Made by a program: the position numbers and the translations under genes. Shown here piece after piece: positions 1 through 11,901 of a stretch of 64,000 nucleotides of DNA; the stretch's first letter is position 1; each line of letters starts with the position of its first letter. The stretch is from NCBI RefSeq assembly GCF_901933205.1, contig NC_044600.1:9648501-9712500 (forward strand), in the 5' to 3' direction. The DNA comes from Camarhynchus parvulus. Lineage: Eukaryota; Chordata; Aves; Passeriformes; Thraupidae. The notes under the pieces were generated by a model. It saw nothing but the letters and a program-made list of their open reading frames with translations. It searched no databases and had not been told where the DNA came from.

Positions 1-856
1 AAAAAGACACAGAGGGGGAGTATTTATTTTACAGTATATCATTTTGCTTGGGGCAGAAGTATTTTTGTTCTTGGCCAGTAAGAACAAGTGTGCATCTAAA
101 TGGTGTTTCTGTTCAGTTATTTATATTCCACCTTTGCTGGGACATGCAGGTCATGCTCACAAAGCCCTTGTGGTGCTCCCTGCAGATAGACCAAATGCAG
201 GAGTTCTGATTCAGGAGACTAGTAATTTAAGACAAGCATATGGGTGAATTCATGGGGAGGGCAAAGACCATCTGGTTGGCATGATGAGCTGAGATCTTAC
301 CAACCCACTCTTTTTAATAAGATTTTCAATAGGGCATTGTGGGGGAAGAGGAACTTGCAGTGCAACTGGACCTTATTTTGGTGGTTGGCTGTGCAGAGCT
401 TCCCCCAAGTGGCAGGGGAAGGTGTCTGAATTTGGTATTTTCAAATGGGGCATATTGGAATAATAAAGTGCTCATGTATAATGCCATATTGATTCTTTCT
501 GTGTTACAGATTTTAAGCTTTTTGAAGTATGGCCATTTTGAAAATGGGGACAGGGAAGGAAGTCACGTACTCATTTTGTTATTGGGAAAACTCAGAAAAA
601 GAAATAAAATCCAAATGACTTAACTAGTAGCAATGAGCCTTTCTTTCACCTTCTACTCAAATTTTGGGGAAATTTTGTCAGAGAGAGGTCTGTGAAAAGA
701 ATGGTTCCTGATTTCAAGCTCTTACCAATACAGGTAGATGTACTCCCTGCTTGCCTTGGCCTGGGAGATGTAATGGGATAGAAGGGGAAATAAAAAAGAG
801 GATTCCATGCTGCAGCTAGGATTCCTCTCTTGTAGTTATTTTTTGTTCTTTTTAAG
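1..856 (+). other. XIAP: XIAP intron, 3' portion (partial)
   Basis: This is AT-rich non-coding sequence running up to a polypyrimidine/AG acceptor ending at 856. I looked for earlier XIAP exons (BIR3 or the first part of the UBA domain) in all frames and found none, so the upstream coding exons lie before the window. Short open frames here have no recognisable similarity. Confidence 0.6.
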
Positions 857-932
857 GGTGTGACCTTTAAATCATATGAAGAACACCTTGTCCATGTGTG
901 TAAAGAGAAAAAAAAAGTGAGATCCAATGGTA
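857..932 (+). CDS. XIAP: XIAP internal exon, end of UBA region and linker to RING
   Basis: This 76-bp exon is inferred from splice signals, phase and weak protein similarity. A T-rich tract ends in AAG at 854-856 and a consensus donor GTAAGT begins at 933. The frame reads GVTFKSYEEHLV, resembling the GSNYKS-type start of the human XIAP exon at the end of the UBA domain and the GENYKT equivalent in cIAPs. It continues with a basic stretch CKEKKKVRSNG. The exon ends one base into a codon, and the next exon supplies exactly two bases (A + AC gives Asn), restoring the frame into LSTEEKLRR. By eye, the linker to the RING is about 8 residues shorter than in human XIAP. Acceptor position and identity are inferred rather than proven. 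Confidence 0.72.
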
Positions 933-973
933 GTAAGTATGTTAACTTGTTTTTATGTGTCTATTTTCCTTAG
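933..973 (+). other. XIAP: 41-nt ultrashort XIAP intron
   Basis: The donor GTAAGTATG starts at 933 and the acceptor TTTTCCTTAG ends at 973. A possible branch site (TGTTAAC) lies near the donor side and a T-rich tract precedes the acceptor. The length is not a multiple of three. Reading through it in frame reaches a stop made by the acceptor TAG at 971-973. Confidence 0.68.
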
Positions 974-1167
974 ACCTCAGTACTGAAGAGAAGTTAAGAC
1001 GTTTGCAGGAAGAAAAGCTCTGTAAAATCTGTATGGCTAAGGACGTGTCCGTTGTCTTCATTCCCTGTGGTCACCTAGTTGCCTGTAAGGAATGTGCTCA
1101 ATTGCTTAATCAATGCCCTCTGTGTCGTAAAGATATTATGAAAATACAGGAAATTTTTATGTATTAG
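974..1167 (+). CDS. XIAP: XIAP terminal exon: C-terminal RING finger (E3 ubiquitin ligase)
   Basis: This is the last coding exon of the X-linked inhibitor of apoptosis protein, a cytosolic caspase inhibitor and RING-type ubiquitin ligase. It opens with the conserved [19 protein letters not shown] segment leading into the RING. All eight C3HC4 zinc ligands are present: CKIC, then Cys-Gly-His, the CKEC pair and the CPLC pair, with family spacing. The stop is TAG at 1165-1167. The tail EIFMY matches the IFMS end of mammalian XIAP, which takes part in RING dimerisation. The residue after the last zinc Cys is Arg (CPLCRKD), as in cIAPs, where mammalian XIAP has Tyr. cIAP proteins end differently (FLS), and STAG2 downstream matches the human XIAP-STAG2 order, so XIAP is preferred over BIRC2/3. 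The BIR domains lie upstream of the window. Confidence 0.9.
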
Positions 1168-2545
1168 TGAAATACACAGCACTGTGGATGCAAATGTTTC
1201 CTGTTTTATTACTTGAAAAATGTGTAACATGTGTAACAAAGTGGAAAAAATGCAGTTAATTCCAGACTGTAACCATATGGCAGGACTTAGATTTTTCTGC
1301 TGTCAAACTCTACACATTTTAACACTTTACAAATTATTTTCCTTAAGTGATTTTTTTGTATGTAAAAAGCAATATGTATGAAAGGCAAATATGTATATTT
1401 TGTAACTTCAGTTCATAGACCTGATATGGGAAAGCCCAAGTAATGTAAACCTTTATTTATGTGCTCATTGCTTTGCTTCACTTTGGTAGGACTCTGTATG
1501 ACTGAAGTTTGTGCAAATAGAGTTTGTACGAAGAGCCTGTCCCTATATAAAATTTGTAAATTAATTCATTCAAAATATAATTGTATACATGTATATTATA
1601 CTTGAGATTTTAGCTTTTTAAAAATATTATGTAGGATTGAAAATAGTCTCTTTTTTCTGTAACTTTGGTTGTAACATAATTCAGACAATACACATAAACC
1701 TGCTGCTGTAACCTTATGGTTACTTCTGCTACATTTTAGGTTTGTCTGTTTTAATTTCATTCCTGTCTCCCTGTCTATTTTTCTGGTTCAGATGTATAAA
1801 TGGTCTTCAGTAAGCTGATTTTGGACATCTGTTTTTCATGAAGTTCCATCTTTATATAAAATGTACATTAATTTTATTGGTTAAAGGGGAACTCGAGAAA
1901 TTAAGGAAATTCTATGTACCCTGTGCCTTTCATGAGAGGAGGCACATTTTAAAGTTGCCCCTTATACAAAAAGATGTTGAGTTTGACATTTTTCTCATTT
2001 GGCTTTTTTTGTAACACAGCATCATCCTAACTGATTTATCTGCAAATACTTTGCACTGCTTCATAACTTATTTTTTCATAGGAGAAGATTAAACTTTATC
2101 TCCTAGAAAATGCTTTTTTAAAATTCACTAGCAGTACTAGAAATCTTTCATTTTTGTTCATGTCAGTTTGCAGAATTTAAATTTAAAACTTAAGAGCTAT
2201 TCTAATGAGAGCCACCTTAAAATATTTAAACTATTTCTTGCTGGACTGATCCCCCATTTCTGATTTTGAAAGTATCACAGCTTTGTATTTAAGTATAGCT
2301 GTTTTATGATCACTGCTTGATTTTGTCACTTCCTTATTTTGTGGAACTACTGCTATTTTCTGTGTATATATTTTTGAGTTCTACACACTAAGGTTTAGAA
2401 TATAGAATATAAGGAACAGAGTTTTTCATGTTATTAAAGTTCTGAATACACAGAAATATATTATCTACCTTTTCTATTTTTTTAAATCTCTGCTGTGTAA
2501 TGGTATGAATATTTAAAATAAAGTGCAACCCAGATGTTTCTTGAT
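1168..2545 (+). other. XIAP: XIAP 3'UTR (minimal extent)
   Basis: AT-rich, T-rich sequence follows the XIAP stop and contains no further coding signal. It includes ATTTA-type elements, for example in the TTTATTTATG stretch near 1452, which are compatible with AU-rich-element regulation. The end is set by the first good AATAAA at 2517 plus a following GT/T-rich stretch. Further signals at 2651 and 2677 allow a longer form. Mammalian XIAP 3'UTRs run to several kilobases, so a longer isoform is possible. Confidence 0.65.
2517..2522 (+). terminator. XIAP: poly(A) signal AATAAA, XIAP proximal
   Basis: A canonical AATAAA is followed about 20-40 bases later by a TG/T-rich stretch (CAGTGTATTTGATT), the usual layout of a cleavage site. 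Confidence 0.6.
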
Positions 2546-2650
2546 CAGTGTATTTGATTCTCACATTAAAAAAAAAAACAGAAGGCTGCTTTCTGTTGCT
2601 TTTTGTTTTGTAATTAAATTAATTAATTTAACCTGAGTGTTATTAAGGAT

Positions 2651-2682
2651 AATAAATATATTTTAATCTGAGAGAAAATAAA
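2651..2682 (+). terminator. XIAP: distal poly(A) signals of XIAP (two AATAAA)
   Basis: AATAAA occurs at 2651-2656 and again at 2677-2682, the latter followed by TTGTTTGTATAG (T/G-rich). These could be alternative XIAP 3' ends about 130-160 bases beyond the first signal. Confidence 0.4.
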
Positions 2683-5600
2683 ATCTATTGTTTGTATAGA
2701 TTAAAGTTTGTTAATTATAAATCTAACATTAGTTTTGCTATTTTTATGGTTGAATTTGGTCTTGGGAATAGATGATGACTAGAAATTAATGAAGAATTCA
2801 GTTTTATTTTGCCTTTCTGTTTCAGATAATTCATGCATACAGGGACTTTTTGGGACAGATATGGACTGGCAATCCTGACAGCTTTGTTCCAAGCTCCCAT
2901 TCTTACCTACAGGGAGGGTCTTCTGTCCATATCAAGGGAAATGGGGGGGGTTGTTAGCCTTGAGCTGCTGTAGCTTGCCAGAAATAGCTTGTTTAGTTAA
3001 GGCTGCACCCGTGTGCTGCTGACTTGTTGAAGCAGATGGTTGGTTACCTAAGCTTGACCTGAGTCATGTGAGAAAGGCTGGATCAGCTGGATCCAACCCA
3101 CAGGCTGCAGAACCTGGCAGGCAGCTCAAAGTCCTGTCTGAGAAAGAGCTGGACCAAATTTAGCTTAAACTGTTGCAAAACTAAATCTCAGCAAGGAGGT
3201 GATTTGGGGTGTAAATGTAGTATGTAAATTGTCTGAGAAAAGCTGGGAAGTAGGTCACACACACAACCTTCTACACTGCAATGGAGAGCAAACACGTTGT
3301 CCTACATTGCGTGATTGCTTCATGGTAAAGCTTGTTAACTTTTAAAAGGTTTGTATTTTTAGATACATATCCCTTACTGCAACTTTTTCATTAATATTAT
3401 AAAAGATACAGCTATATAGCAATTCAAATTGTAATCACTTAGGGACATTAAAGGATTAAAAGCCTTTTAGTGAGATGTCAAAATAAAAATGACAAACTCT
3501 GTAGGTTTAGGGTTTTTTTAAAAAAAACTATAATCAGAGTTCTATTCAGACTAAATGTGAAAAAATAATTAGCATAGTCATCAAATTCTGACAGCTTGAA
3601 TTAGGAAGACTTTTTTTCAATTTATGCTGATTTTTAGTATCTTAAAGAAACAGAAGAAATTCCATGGCCTCTAATACTGGGCTGAGTGTTTAAAGAGACA
3701 GAAATGAAGAATGCAAATAAATGGAGTGGAAGCACAGGGGCTTTGAAAAGGAGGTTAGCAGCAGGACACAGATGCCCTGGAAGTTGATTTTTTTGAGTTT
3801 CCTGGGAGCTGTGCAATATGTTCAAGTATCTGTGTTCAGTAACTTTCTTCTAGTGGCTTCTGTGTAGTATCTTTCTTTTATGTTACTTGTAGTAGCAGAA
3901 CTACTTGCTACTCTGGATATATGAGAGATTTACAAGGGTTTTCAGTAAGGTCCTGGAGGTGTGTTGCTTAGAAAGCATGGGAAGTGCATGGCTTATTTAG
4001 AAACAGAAGGCTAAAATAAGAAAACCCAAAGAGTTGATGTTTTTGTTATGTGTGGAGCTTTTTCTCACTGCCTTGCAATGTGGGGTCTGAAACACACAGA
4101 CTTACTTTACTCTGCTGATTGCAGCAGCTTCTGCCTCTACAGCTTGGAGCTGTCTGGACTTTTTAAAAATTCATTTTGAGGCTTGATCTTAAGCTCAAAA
4201 TACAATAAAAACTTCTTAAATTATTATAGCTTGGGGATTGGTTGTTGGTTCGTTGGTGGGGTTTTTTTGGTTTTTGTTTTTGGGTTTTTTTTCAATTAGA
4301 GTATTTAAATATCCATTTTAACATTGTCTGGTTAGTTTCATTTTGACCACAGTTCTTCAGTGGGATTTTTTGTTGGCTGTATGTACAGTCTGAAGCTACA
4401 GGACAAACAGTCCGTTGAAGTTTTCAAAGTGTTGCTGTTAATCTGCATGGGTTTTAGAGTTACCTTTTCTATTTGTTTTTATTGTAATTAACAGAAATGT
4501 AAATATAGTGGGTGGTTGGAATTGAATTATCACTGGGTGGAGGTTAATGCAGGCACTTGAATATGGTGTTCATGTGAAACCAAGCTGCAGTGGTCTTCTC
4601 TAGGATGGAGCATTGCCAGGGGCAGTGACCTTTGCTGCTGAGGTCTTCAGGAACTACTTGGAAGAGAATCTGCCTTACAAGGTGTGCAAGTTCAAGCACC
4701 TGATGTGTGAAGGTCAGCTCTTCATAGAGCAAAGGAGGAGCTGGAGGTTTTCTGGCTTTTGCAGTGTATTCCTGCACAGAGGATCTGAACAGTGAGTTGT
4801 TACACGATGCTCTTTGTTACCCTCTGTGTTGTGCACGACTGACTCCTGTCAGCAATGCCAAATGCCAGAGAAGGCTGGAGAGGTGCTTCCAGTGCTGCCT
4901 CTGAGCCTTCTCCTGTTGGTCTTGTGCAGAGCAGCTGGATTGGCCTCATGGCTTGTGAAGGGTGCTGGTCCCCTTCTCCTTAGGGTCAGTCTACCCACAT
5001 GCACCTTAATTCCTCATGGAGGTATGAGTGAATACTCTCCCTCCTATCAGTTTTTTGTGTGGTTTATATGCATGAAGTTTTACTGAGTAGCTTGAAATCT
5101 TGATCAAGGAAATCTTTCCTCCCCCCTGCTCCTGCCATGACTTCACACTGATTCAGGTTGTTGAAAGTACCTTCTCATCTTGGCAAATGCCACTGTGTCA
5201 TGTCACTTCAACAGCTTTACTGATGCTGCTGTACAGCAATGAATGTGCTGTAATTATAATGTGGCTTTCTGTGAGAATGCAAAATGGCTTGTGATGATAA
5301 ACGATCTCTGTTGAAATTCAGATTATATCTTCAATTTTTTCTTAACCATGAATTCCTGTTAAGCAATAGTGACAACATTACAGTAAATCTATATGTGTTA
5401 ACTCAGAGAACATGGTGGCTCTGTAACTAACTTCCCAAGAAACTTGCTTTTTCCTAAAACAGGAAAGAAGATGGTATATATTCATTTATGAATGATTTGG
5501 ATAAACAAAACCCCAAGAAAAATCTGGGACAAAATGGTATTAATTATATTGTGAGTATATAATATTTAAAGCTGATCAAAAACTATTTGGTTGCCTTCAG

Positions 5601-8463
5601 ATAATTACTAATTTACAGTTTTATAGCCTAGATAGCTATTGTGTTAGCTGAGATAAATTTCTTGATAAGTAATAATTGCTGGAAATGTATTGGAGAGATA
5701 CTGGAATTAGTTTTGCTCTCAGATGGAAAAATGGTGCTTACTATCAAAAAATGAAACACACATTTACAGAGTCCCACTGTGAAAACGTCTAGAAGAATCA
5801 TTACAATAATTGCTGAAAAGCCAGGATTACTGTAAGTGTGTATGGTCACCTTCAAATTTTGGAGAGTGAATTATTATAGCCTTCAAAGATTACCAAGACA
5901 GCATTTAAATGTATTCATGTCTTTTTGATTTTATATTGTTAGATCTTGCTGTAAAACTCTTGACACAATTTCTCTTAGGTACCTTAATTTTGCAGTGTAT
6001 GATGAGAGTCACCACTTAAGCCAAATAGTTAATCTTCTGAATACAAGCTTTTCCACAGTGGGTGTCAAGTCACAGGCATGTCTTCCTTTTAACTCTTGTG
6101 TTACAGAGAGAAGCTTCTGAGTCCAGGACTGGCTTTACCTCCCTGTCCTGCATAACTGACCCATGTGATGTCACTGGAGTCAGTATGGGAGCTCTTACTG
6201 CAGGGTACAAGCACCAGAAAAGTAACTCTTGCTTCAAATGGGTGTTTTACAAAACAGATGTACGAAAAATCACAATTGGACATCTGCATCACAATTTAGG
6301 ACTTTTATAACTTCATCAGCGGTTGATTTCCTAAAGGCCTAATTGGCAATTGCAAGTTTCTTTTAGGAAGATCCATGTTCCAGGTTGGAAGCTTCACTTC
6401 TGCTAGGCCCACAGCTGGAACCAGAGGTACAGGGAAACGAGAAGTGGGGGCTCCCTGGGGGACTGAGAGTGGGACTTGCTGTGTTTATGGTGAGCATCCC
6501 AGGTGTGCCCTTTGCCACAGAGGGGAAAACACTTCCTTCACAGCTGCTGGCACTTTGCAGGACTGCTACTGTCACACTCAAGAAAGTTACACTCTGAAAA
6601 AAGTATTTTTATCTTAACGGTTTTGAACATCTGTGCAGCCCCCAACATGTCATAAACTGTTGTATTCCTTGCCACTTGTTATGCATTGTGCCATTTATAA
6701 AAACCTTTAATCTCAGCTAATGACACCATCACACTTTGCTTTGCTTCCACCACCCACTGTGTCAGAGTTGAGGCAGCAGAAAAGGCCTTGAGCTCCAGAC
6801 ACAACTGGCAATAGGGGAGTGACTTGTGAGAAACACAGTCTGAAAGAAACCTTGAAGCTGGTTGATGGTGAAAACTAAACCAAAGGAAACTTGTGTTAGG
6901 GACAGACATATATAGAGGATCTTGGAATGTGATAGGTCAGCCCCAGAACACCGTACAAATTAATCTGGAAGAGTTAATCTGTTCCTTGTCTTTATCTGTC
7001 AATAACAACCCCCCATTGCCTAGACTTCCCCTTTAAGCCCCTAAGTTCCAGCCTCACTAATCTGTGGGGAAAAAACCAACAAGGTACATGATCCAAATCT
7101 TGTATTTGCCTGCACAGAGTGCTGTCCCATATATTTAATAGAGGATTTTCTTCAGAGCTTAAACACAAAAATATTTACTTTGTTGTTCATAATTGTTTTG
7201 CTCTATGATCCTGGGCAGAAGTTGAGCTGAATAATGTTGTTTCTGTCTCACTTCCACTCTAATTTCACCTAACCACAAGCCAGCTTCTCACCCTAGCCCT
7301 TTTTCTGTCACACACTCTGTTCTTTGCTGCTTTTAAGGGAGCCCTGCCACTTACCTGGCTTACCCAGTTTGAAACATGTCTCTCTGGTTCCTGTACTTCT
7401 TCCTCAGACTTTGTCACTGATGCTGTCACAGTACCTGACTCATAAAATGGACCTTGATACATGGTCCCTCTGCCTGGACTTAGCTACAGAACACAAATAA
7501 TGTCTTGCCTGTCTTCAAAAACTTCCCTACATCTGGAAATTGGAGCACATTGTGTCCTGAATACAAGAGGGGTGGCCTGATTGGTAACACTTGCTCCTGT
7601 ACCTAGGGTGAGGTGATGCCTCAAGTGAAAGTGGCTTGTCCTGCCTGCAGCCAGGGGAAGGGCTTTTCACTATTTCCTACCAAAAACTGCTGTGGCCTTT
7701 ACAGCAGTTTGCTGAGGAACTTTAGAATTCAGCTAAGGGATTTTTCTCTCAAAGAATGAGACACAGAAAAAGTACCTCACTCAAACAGGGGAGCTCAGGG
7801 CTTTGGGTAACAAGTGGCACAGGGGACTGAGTAAAGCTGCTGCTCATAATGCATTTGGCAGGAAGGCATCTGCAACTTACTGGGATTCTGTTCATCTTTA
7901 GAGCTGATGATGAAGGGGAGTTAAAACTTCCTTTGTAGTGGTACAGGACAAATTGATTCTGTGCTCCTTCACAGAAGGAGCAGGCAGAAACTTACTGAAT
8001 CAAAGAAAATTCAAACATGAGTTGGGTGTTCTGGAAAGACCTGGTGAGAAATAGGGGCACACAAGAGAGACTTACATAAATGGAAAAAGGAAGAAATTAT
8101 TCACAGAGCAGGGAAAGACCTAAGGAGCTACCGATATGCAAATTATGGGAAAGTAACCCATTTTTTGGTCTTTATTTTTGTTTGTTATGTAATAGCTCAT
8201 CTTCAAAAGGATTTAGAGCAGATTTCCCTGGAGTGACTAAGCCAGATTCAAAAATCTGGGAAAAAAATTTGACTGGGAAGACTGCTTTTTCCCTCTGTAC
8301 CCATCTCAACAGACAAAAGGATGGTCATGGCTTATTCAACACAGGCCATCAAAGCTACCACCTCACCTTGGGACAAATCCAGTATACAAATTCTGGTTTC
8401 TTTTTCCAATTCTCAATAGAAAAGTCTTTAAATAAATAAATAAATGATTGTGGGTGCTGATGT

Positions 8464-8555
8464 GTTGTTGGTGAGTTTTTGTTGTTGTTATTTTTGTTAT
8501 TTCAGGTTTTTTGTTGTTTGTTTTTGATTGGTTGTTTTGTTTATTTGTTTTTTTA
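8464..8555. repeat. T/G-rich low-complexity stretch
   Basis: A run of GTT and GTTT units interrupted by longer T tracts. Similar T/G-rich tracts recur along the window at about 4225-4295, 13735-13830, 36180-36240 and 58400-58465. Confidence 0.6.
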
Positions 8556-10473
8556 ATAATACAAATGAGGAAATGGAACTGCAGAGGGGCTTCCTATTCT
8601 GCAGGAGAAAGAAAAGGAAGAAGCATGTAAAGAAAAGGAAGCAGCATGAGCATGAATCTCCTGCCTGGGAAAATGAATCAGCCATCTGGCAGCTTGAGTT
8701 TATCTGATCTTCTCTCGTGGTGAACCTCTGGCCATTAATTCAGACACAGAATTGGTATCTGCCCTCTCCCTGCTCAGTTTCCTGTGTCACTGATCATGAA
8801 GCTCTCTTTGGATCAAGCATAATAACAGTGCCTGTAAAGTCTTTGTTAAATCCTCTCTCTAAATTGGGCTCAATATCAGAAATGGTGGAATTTGAAGCAC
8901 CTAAAGAGTAGCTTTTTTGAAAAAGATTACATAGTCCTGTGAAATACTTTCTCCTAGTTTTTACAGAACTTCTTTTCTATCAGATATAAATCCTTTCTAT
9001 ACAGGTCAGAATTTAAAATATCTCTTTTTCTTTACAATGCTTAGATAGCACTTTTTTATTTTAAATTTTTCATTGTATTGGAAAGGATGCTAGTATGCTA
9101 AAACTATACAGAAACTTCAGGATGGTCTTGTTTTTTTTTTTTCCCAAAGTCTGAACTGATGGTACAAGCCCACTCTGGAACTGGTAGCTTAGAAAGAAGT
9201 GATGAGCTTGCAGAGGAACTGCTTTTCATCCCTGTTGTACCAACTGGAAGGCTCAGTCCCAGAAGCATGAGGTCTTCATGAGGAAAACGCAGGAGTCAGG
9301 CTCTTCAGAGAGCCAGTTTGGCCCCCTTAGAGGAGGAATCCTCACAGGGCTCAGTTGACTTAAGAAATTCCTGTCTTCTGGTCACTGGAGCAGAGCAGAA
9401 ACTTTCCTGGCCTCAGCACAGCGCTCAGCACCTTCAGCTGTGCTGACTTCAGTGCTCTGCAGCTGTACTGGAACAGCTCAGAGAAATGATCTGGGCTGGG
9501 GCAATCAAACTTCAGAAAACAAATGTTCCTCTCCCCTTCTCCAATGAGGCAACAGCCTTGCTAAGACAAGGCTGGGCAAACAGCTGAATGAAACAACTGT
9601 GAGGGAGGACACTGAACTGCAGAGTGTGAAATCCTCTTAGGCAGGCTCTGTGACCAGGGGTGTGTAGTGTGCTGCTGCACCTGGAGCCGGGCTCTAGAGC
9701 ACTTCCATGTTTTGTCACAAGCAGAAAAAAGCAAATTCTGTCCTGTGAGTCAGGACACCCAGAAGTGTTATGGATCTGGGCTTCCAATGCCTGAGTCAGC
9801 TTTGGGAATGGGCTGAACTCTGCCATGGTATTGTCAGCACTTGCACACTCATTCAAAACCACACCTTAAAAACTATGTCATGTTTGCTTCACGTTAGGTA
9901 AGCACATTTACCTAAAACCTCTCAGCTGAGAGCTCGAGTGTGAACTGCAGTGCTTTTGGAATAGAACAAAATCCATGTGCTGTACATGTATTTCATGTAC
10001 AGCTGACTGGAGCTGCCTCGTGTTCCTGCCAGCTCCTGCAGTAAACTGCTATAATCTTGCAAAGTTTTGGATTGGAGTTTTAATATGAATTATCCCTATT
10101 GTATCTCAAGCAGAAGGCACATTACTGGAATTCTGGGTGCAGGCAAAATGTTGTAGTTTATTTTTATGGAAAGGTTGTTTATATGGCAGCTGTCAGAAGT
10201 TGACTTTGTATGGGAAAGGTACAAAAGGATCCAGCTCCTTTCCATGTATTCCTAAATGTTGTTTTATAACAATACAGATAATTTTTAAGGCTTACATTAA
10301 GTGTAGTGGGGTTTTTTTAATACACAATTCTTCTACATTTTCCAGACACTATCAGATTAACATTAAAGATCACCAGCAGCACCTGTAGCTGTAACTGAAA
10401 CCGTGAATACGTTTGTATGACTGGGCATTCAGGATGCTATTTTAAAGTGTTCCCTACCAGGCAGTCTTTCTGC

Positions 10474-10512
10474 TTTTTTTTTTCTTTTCTTTTTTTTTTT
10501 TTTTTTTTTTTT
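10474..10512. repeat. poly(T) tract
   Basis: About 39 bases of almost pure T with two C interruptions. It could be a degenerate retroelement tail on the minus strand or a slippage-grown homopolymer; no element body is recognisable beside it. Confidence 0.6.
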
Positions 10513-11552
10513 GTGTTTCCCCTGAACTTGACAGAAGGTGCAAACTATTCTGAAATGTGAATTCAAGCTACAGAACATAATTTATTTTTGTAAGCCTGTC
10601 TCATGTGCCGACAGATTGTATCTAGTATTCCTAGGTGTCATCAGCTTATATTACACTGGTTTTAGTGTTTTTTTTTTTTTAAATTTTATTTTAAACACTC
10701 CTAATCTGATCACGGTTTCCATTGTACGCATTATTTTCTCTGCGGGATGCCTCATCTTAGTTTTGAAAAGACTGGAGCTGGTGGATACTCTCCTCTTAAA
10801 TACCCTGCCTTTGTTAGGCAGGTGAGCAGAGTAACTCGCTTTAGCGACTGCTTAGTTATGCTAACGCTGTCCCCAAAATTATAAGTAGATAAACACAAGA
10901 GGGTGATTAGAGCCTAATTACCAGGACAAAACTATTACTGTGCTGACTGATCTAAATATAATCGTACGTGGAACTATTCAGCATGAGCAATGTGCTTAGC
11001 ATTACACAATAAAGTGAAAAAAAAAAACCAAACAGGCGTCACAAATTGCATATCTGGTTACTTTAAGAATTCTGTGCTGCTTATATGGATCGCTTTAGGT
11101 TCACATAATCCTCATGCAGGGAGAAATAAGGAATCCCACGAACGCTCATTTAACTGGGAGCACACGGGGCGATGGGCAGAAGCACAACGCGTTTCTGGAG
11201 AACGGTGAGACCACGGGAGCTGCCAGCGGTGCCAGCAGCCCTGGCTGCCGTGCCCGAGATAAGGCACCCAGCCCCCGTGAGGGAACCGCGCGTTTATCTC
11301 CCGGGCCAGGGCTCCCTCCGGCACAGCCCAGAGAGCGAGCAGGACCCTGCGCCATCGGCTCCGCGGGGCACTTCCGTGAGGCCCAGCTCTGCCTCGGCCA
11401 GACAATTATCCGCAATTACTGCACGTTGCAGCGGCAGAGCCCCGGGCCTGCGTGCGGCCGGGCGCGTCCCGCGGGCTGGCCCCGCGTCCGAGCGGCCGCT
11501 CCTTTTTAGGCCGCGCCGGGCCCCGCTGCCGAGCCCAGCCCGGGCCCGCCCC

Positions 11553-11562
11553 GCGCATGCGC
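11553..11562. promoter_or_regulatory. NRF1-type site GCGCATGCGC
   Basis: A perfect palindrome GCGCATGCGC, the core recognised by NRF1 in many CpG-island promoters. It lies about 330 bases upstream of the first strong splice donor. Confidence 0.55.
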
Positions 11563-11652
11563 CGCACCTTGTTTACCCCGCTCGGCGCGGCGCTGCCGCG
11601 GGCGGCCGGCAGGTGTCGCCCCACGCCCAGGAGAGCGGGCCCCGCTGGGCGG

Positions 11653-11667
11653 CCGCCAGGTGGCGCC
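11653..11667 (+). promoter_or_regulatory. CTCF-like motif in STAG2 promoter
   Basis: CCGCCAGGTGGCGCC agrees with the CTCF core (CC-N-S-N-AG-R-K-GGC-R-S) at essentially every constrained position. The match is by eye, without a score. Confidence 0.5.
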
Positions 11668-11699
11668 TGCGCCCTCCATTCGCCCGCGAGCCGCCGAGC

Positions 11700-11892
11700 A
11701 GCGAACACCCCAAACAATCCCCAGCGCCGCCGCCAAATTAAATAACCCCGACCCGCCCGCGCCCCGCGCCCCCTCCGCGCCCACAGCCCGGCACCGGCCG
11801 GGACGGGCGCGCAGCCGGCGAGCCGCGCCGGGGATACGGGAGCGGAGCTGCGTGCCGGGGCCTCCTCGCTGCCTACGCCGACACTGGGCAAG
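11700..11892 (+). other. STAG2: candidate STAG2 non-coding first exon (5' end uncertain)
   Basis: The right edge is supported by the near-perfect donor CAAG|GTAAGTT at 11893. The left edge is only a guess, placed downstream of the NRF1 and CTCF motifs near an A/T-rich patch at 11732-11746. STAG2 in other vertebrates starts with non-coding exons, and the start-codon exon at 47256 begins with a 25-base 5'UTR piece, so at least one upstream exon is required. Confidence 0.5.
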
Positions 11893-11901
11893 GTAAGTTA
11901 G

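Larger units (their letters stand above)
2700..11150. other. intergenic region between XIAP and STAG2
   Basis: About 8.4 kb of AT-rich DNA with no gene I can support. All open frames are short, overlap on both strands and lack recognisable domains. It holds T/G-rich low-complexity stretches around 4230-4300 and 8465-8555 and a T tract near 10474-10512. The frame at 4604-4795 (around residues NYLEENLPYKV) looks slightly protein-like but matches nothing I recognise. Near 10.8-11.1 kb the base composition begins to change toward the CpG island. Confidence 0.6.

Noticed and set aside
917..922. Alternative XIAP donor GTGAGA inside the 857-932 exon
   Set aside because: Using it would break the reading frame into the RING exon; the GTAAGT at 933 keeps phase.
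4604..4795. Protein-looking frame around residues NYLEENLPYKV, possibly a pseudogene exon
   Set aside because: I could not match it to any family. It ends in unrelated sequence and a minus-strand frame covers the same bases. A translated search would decide.
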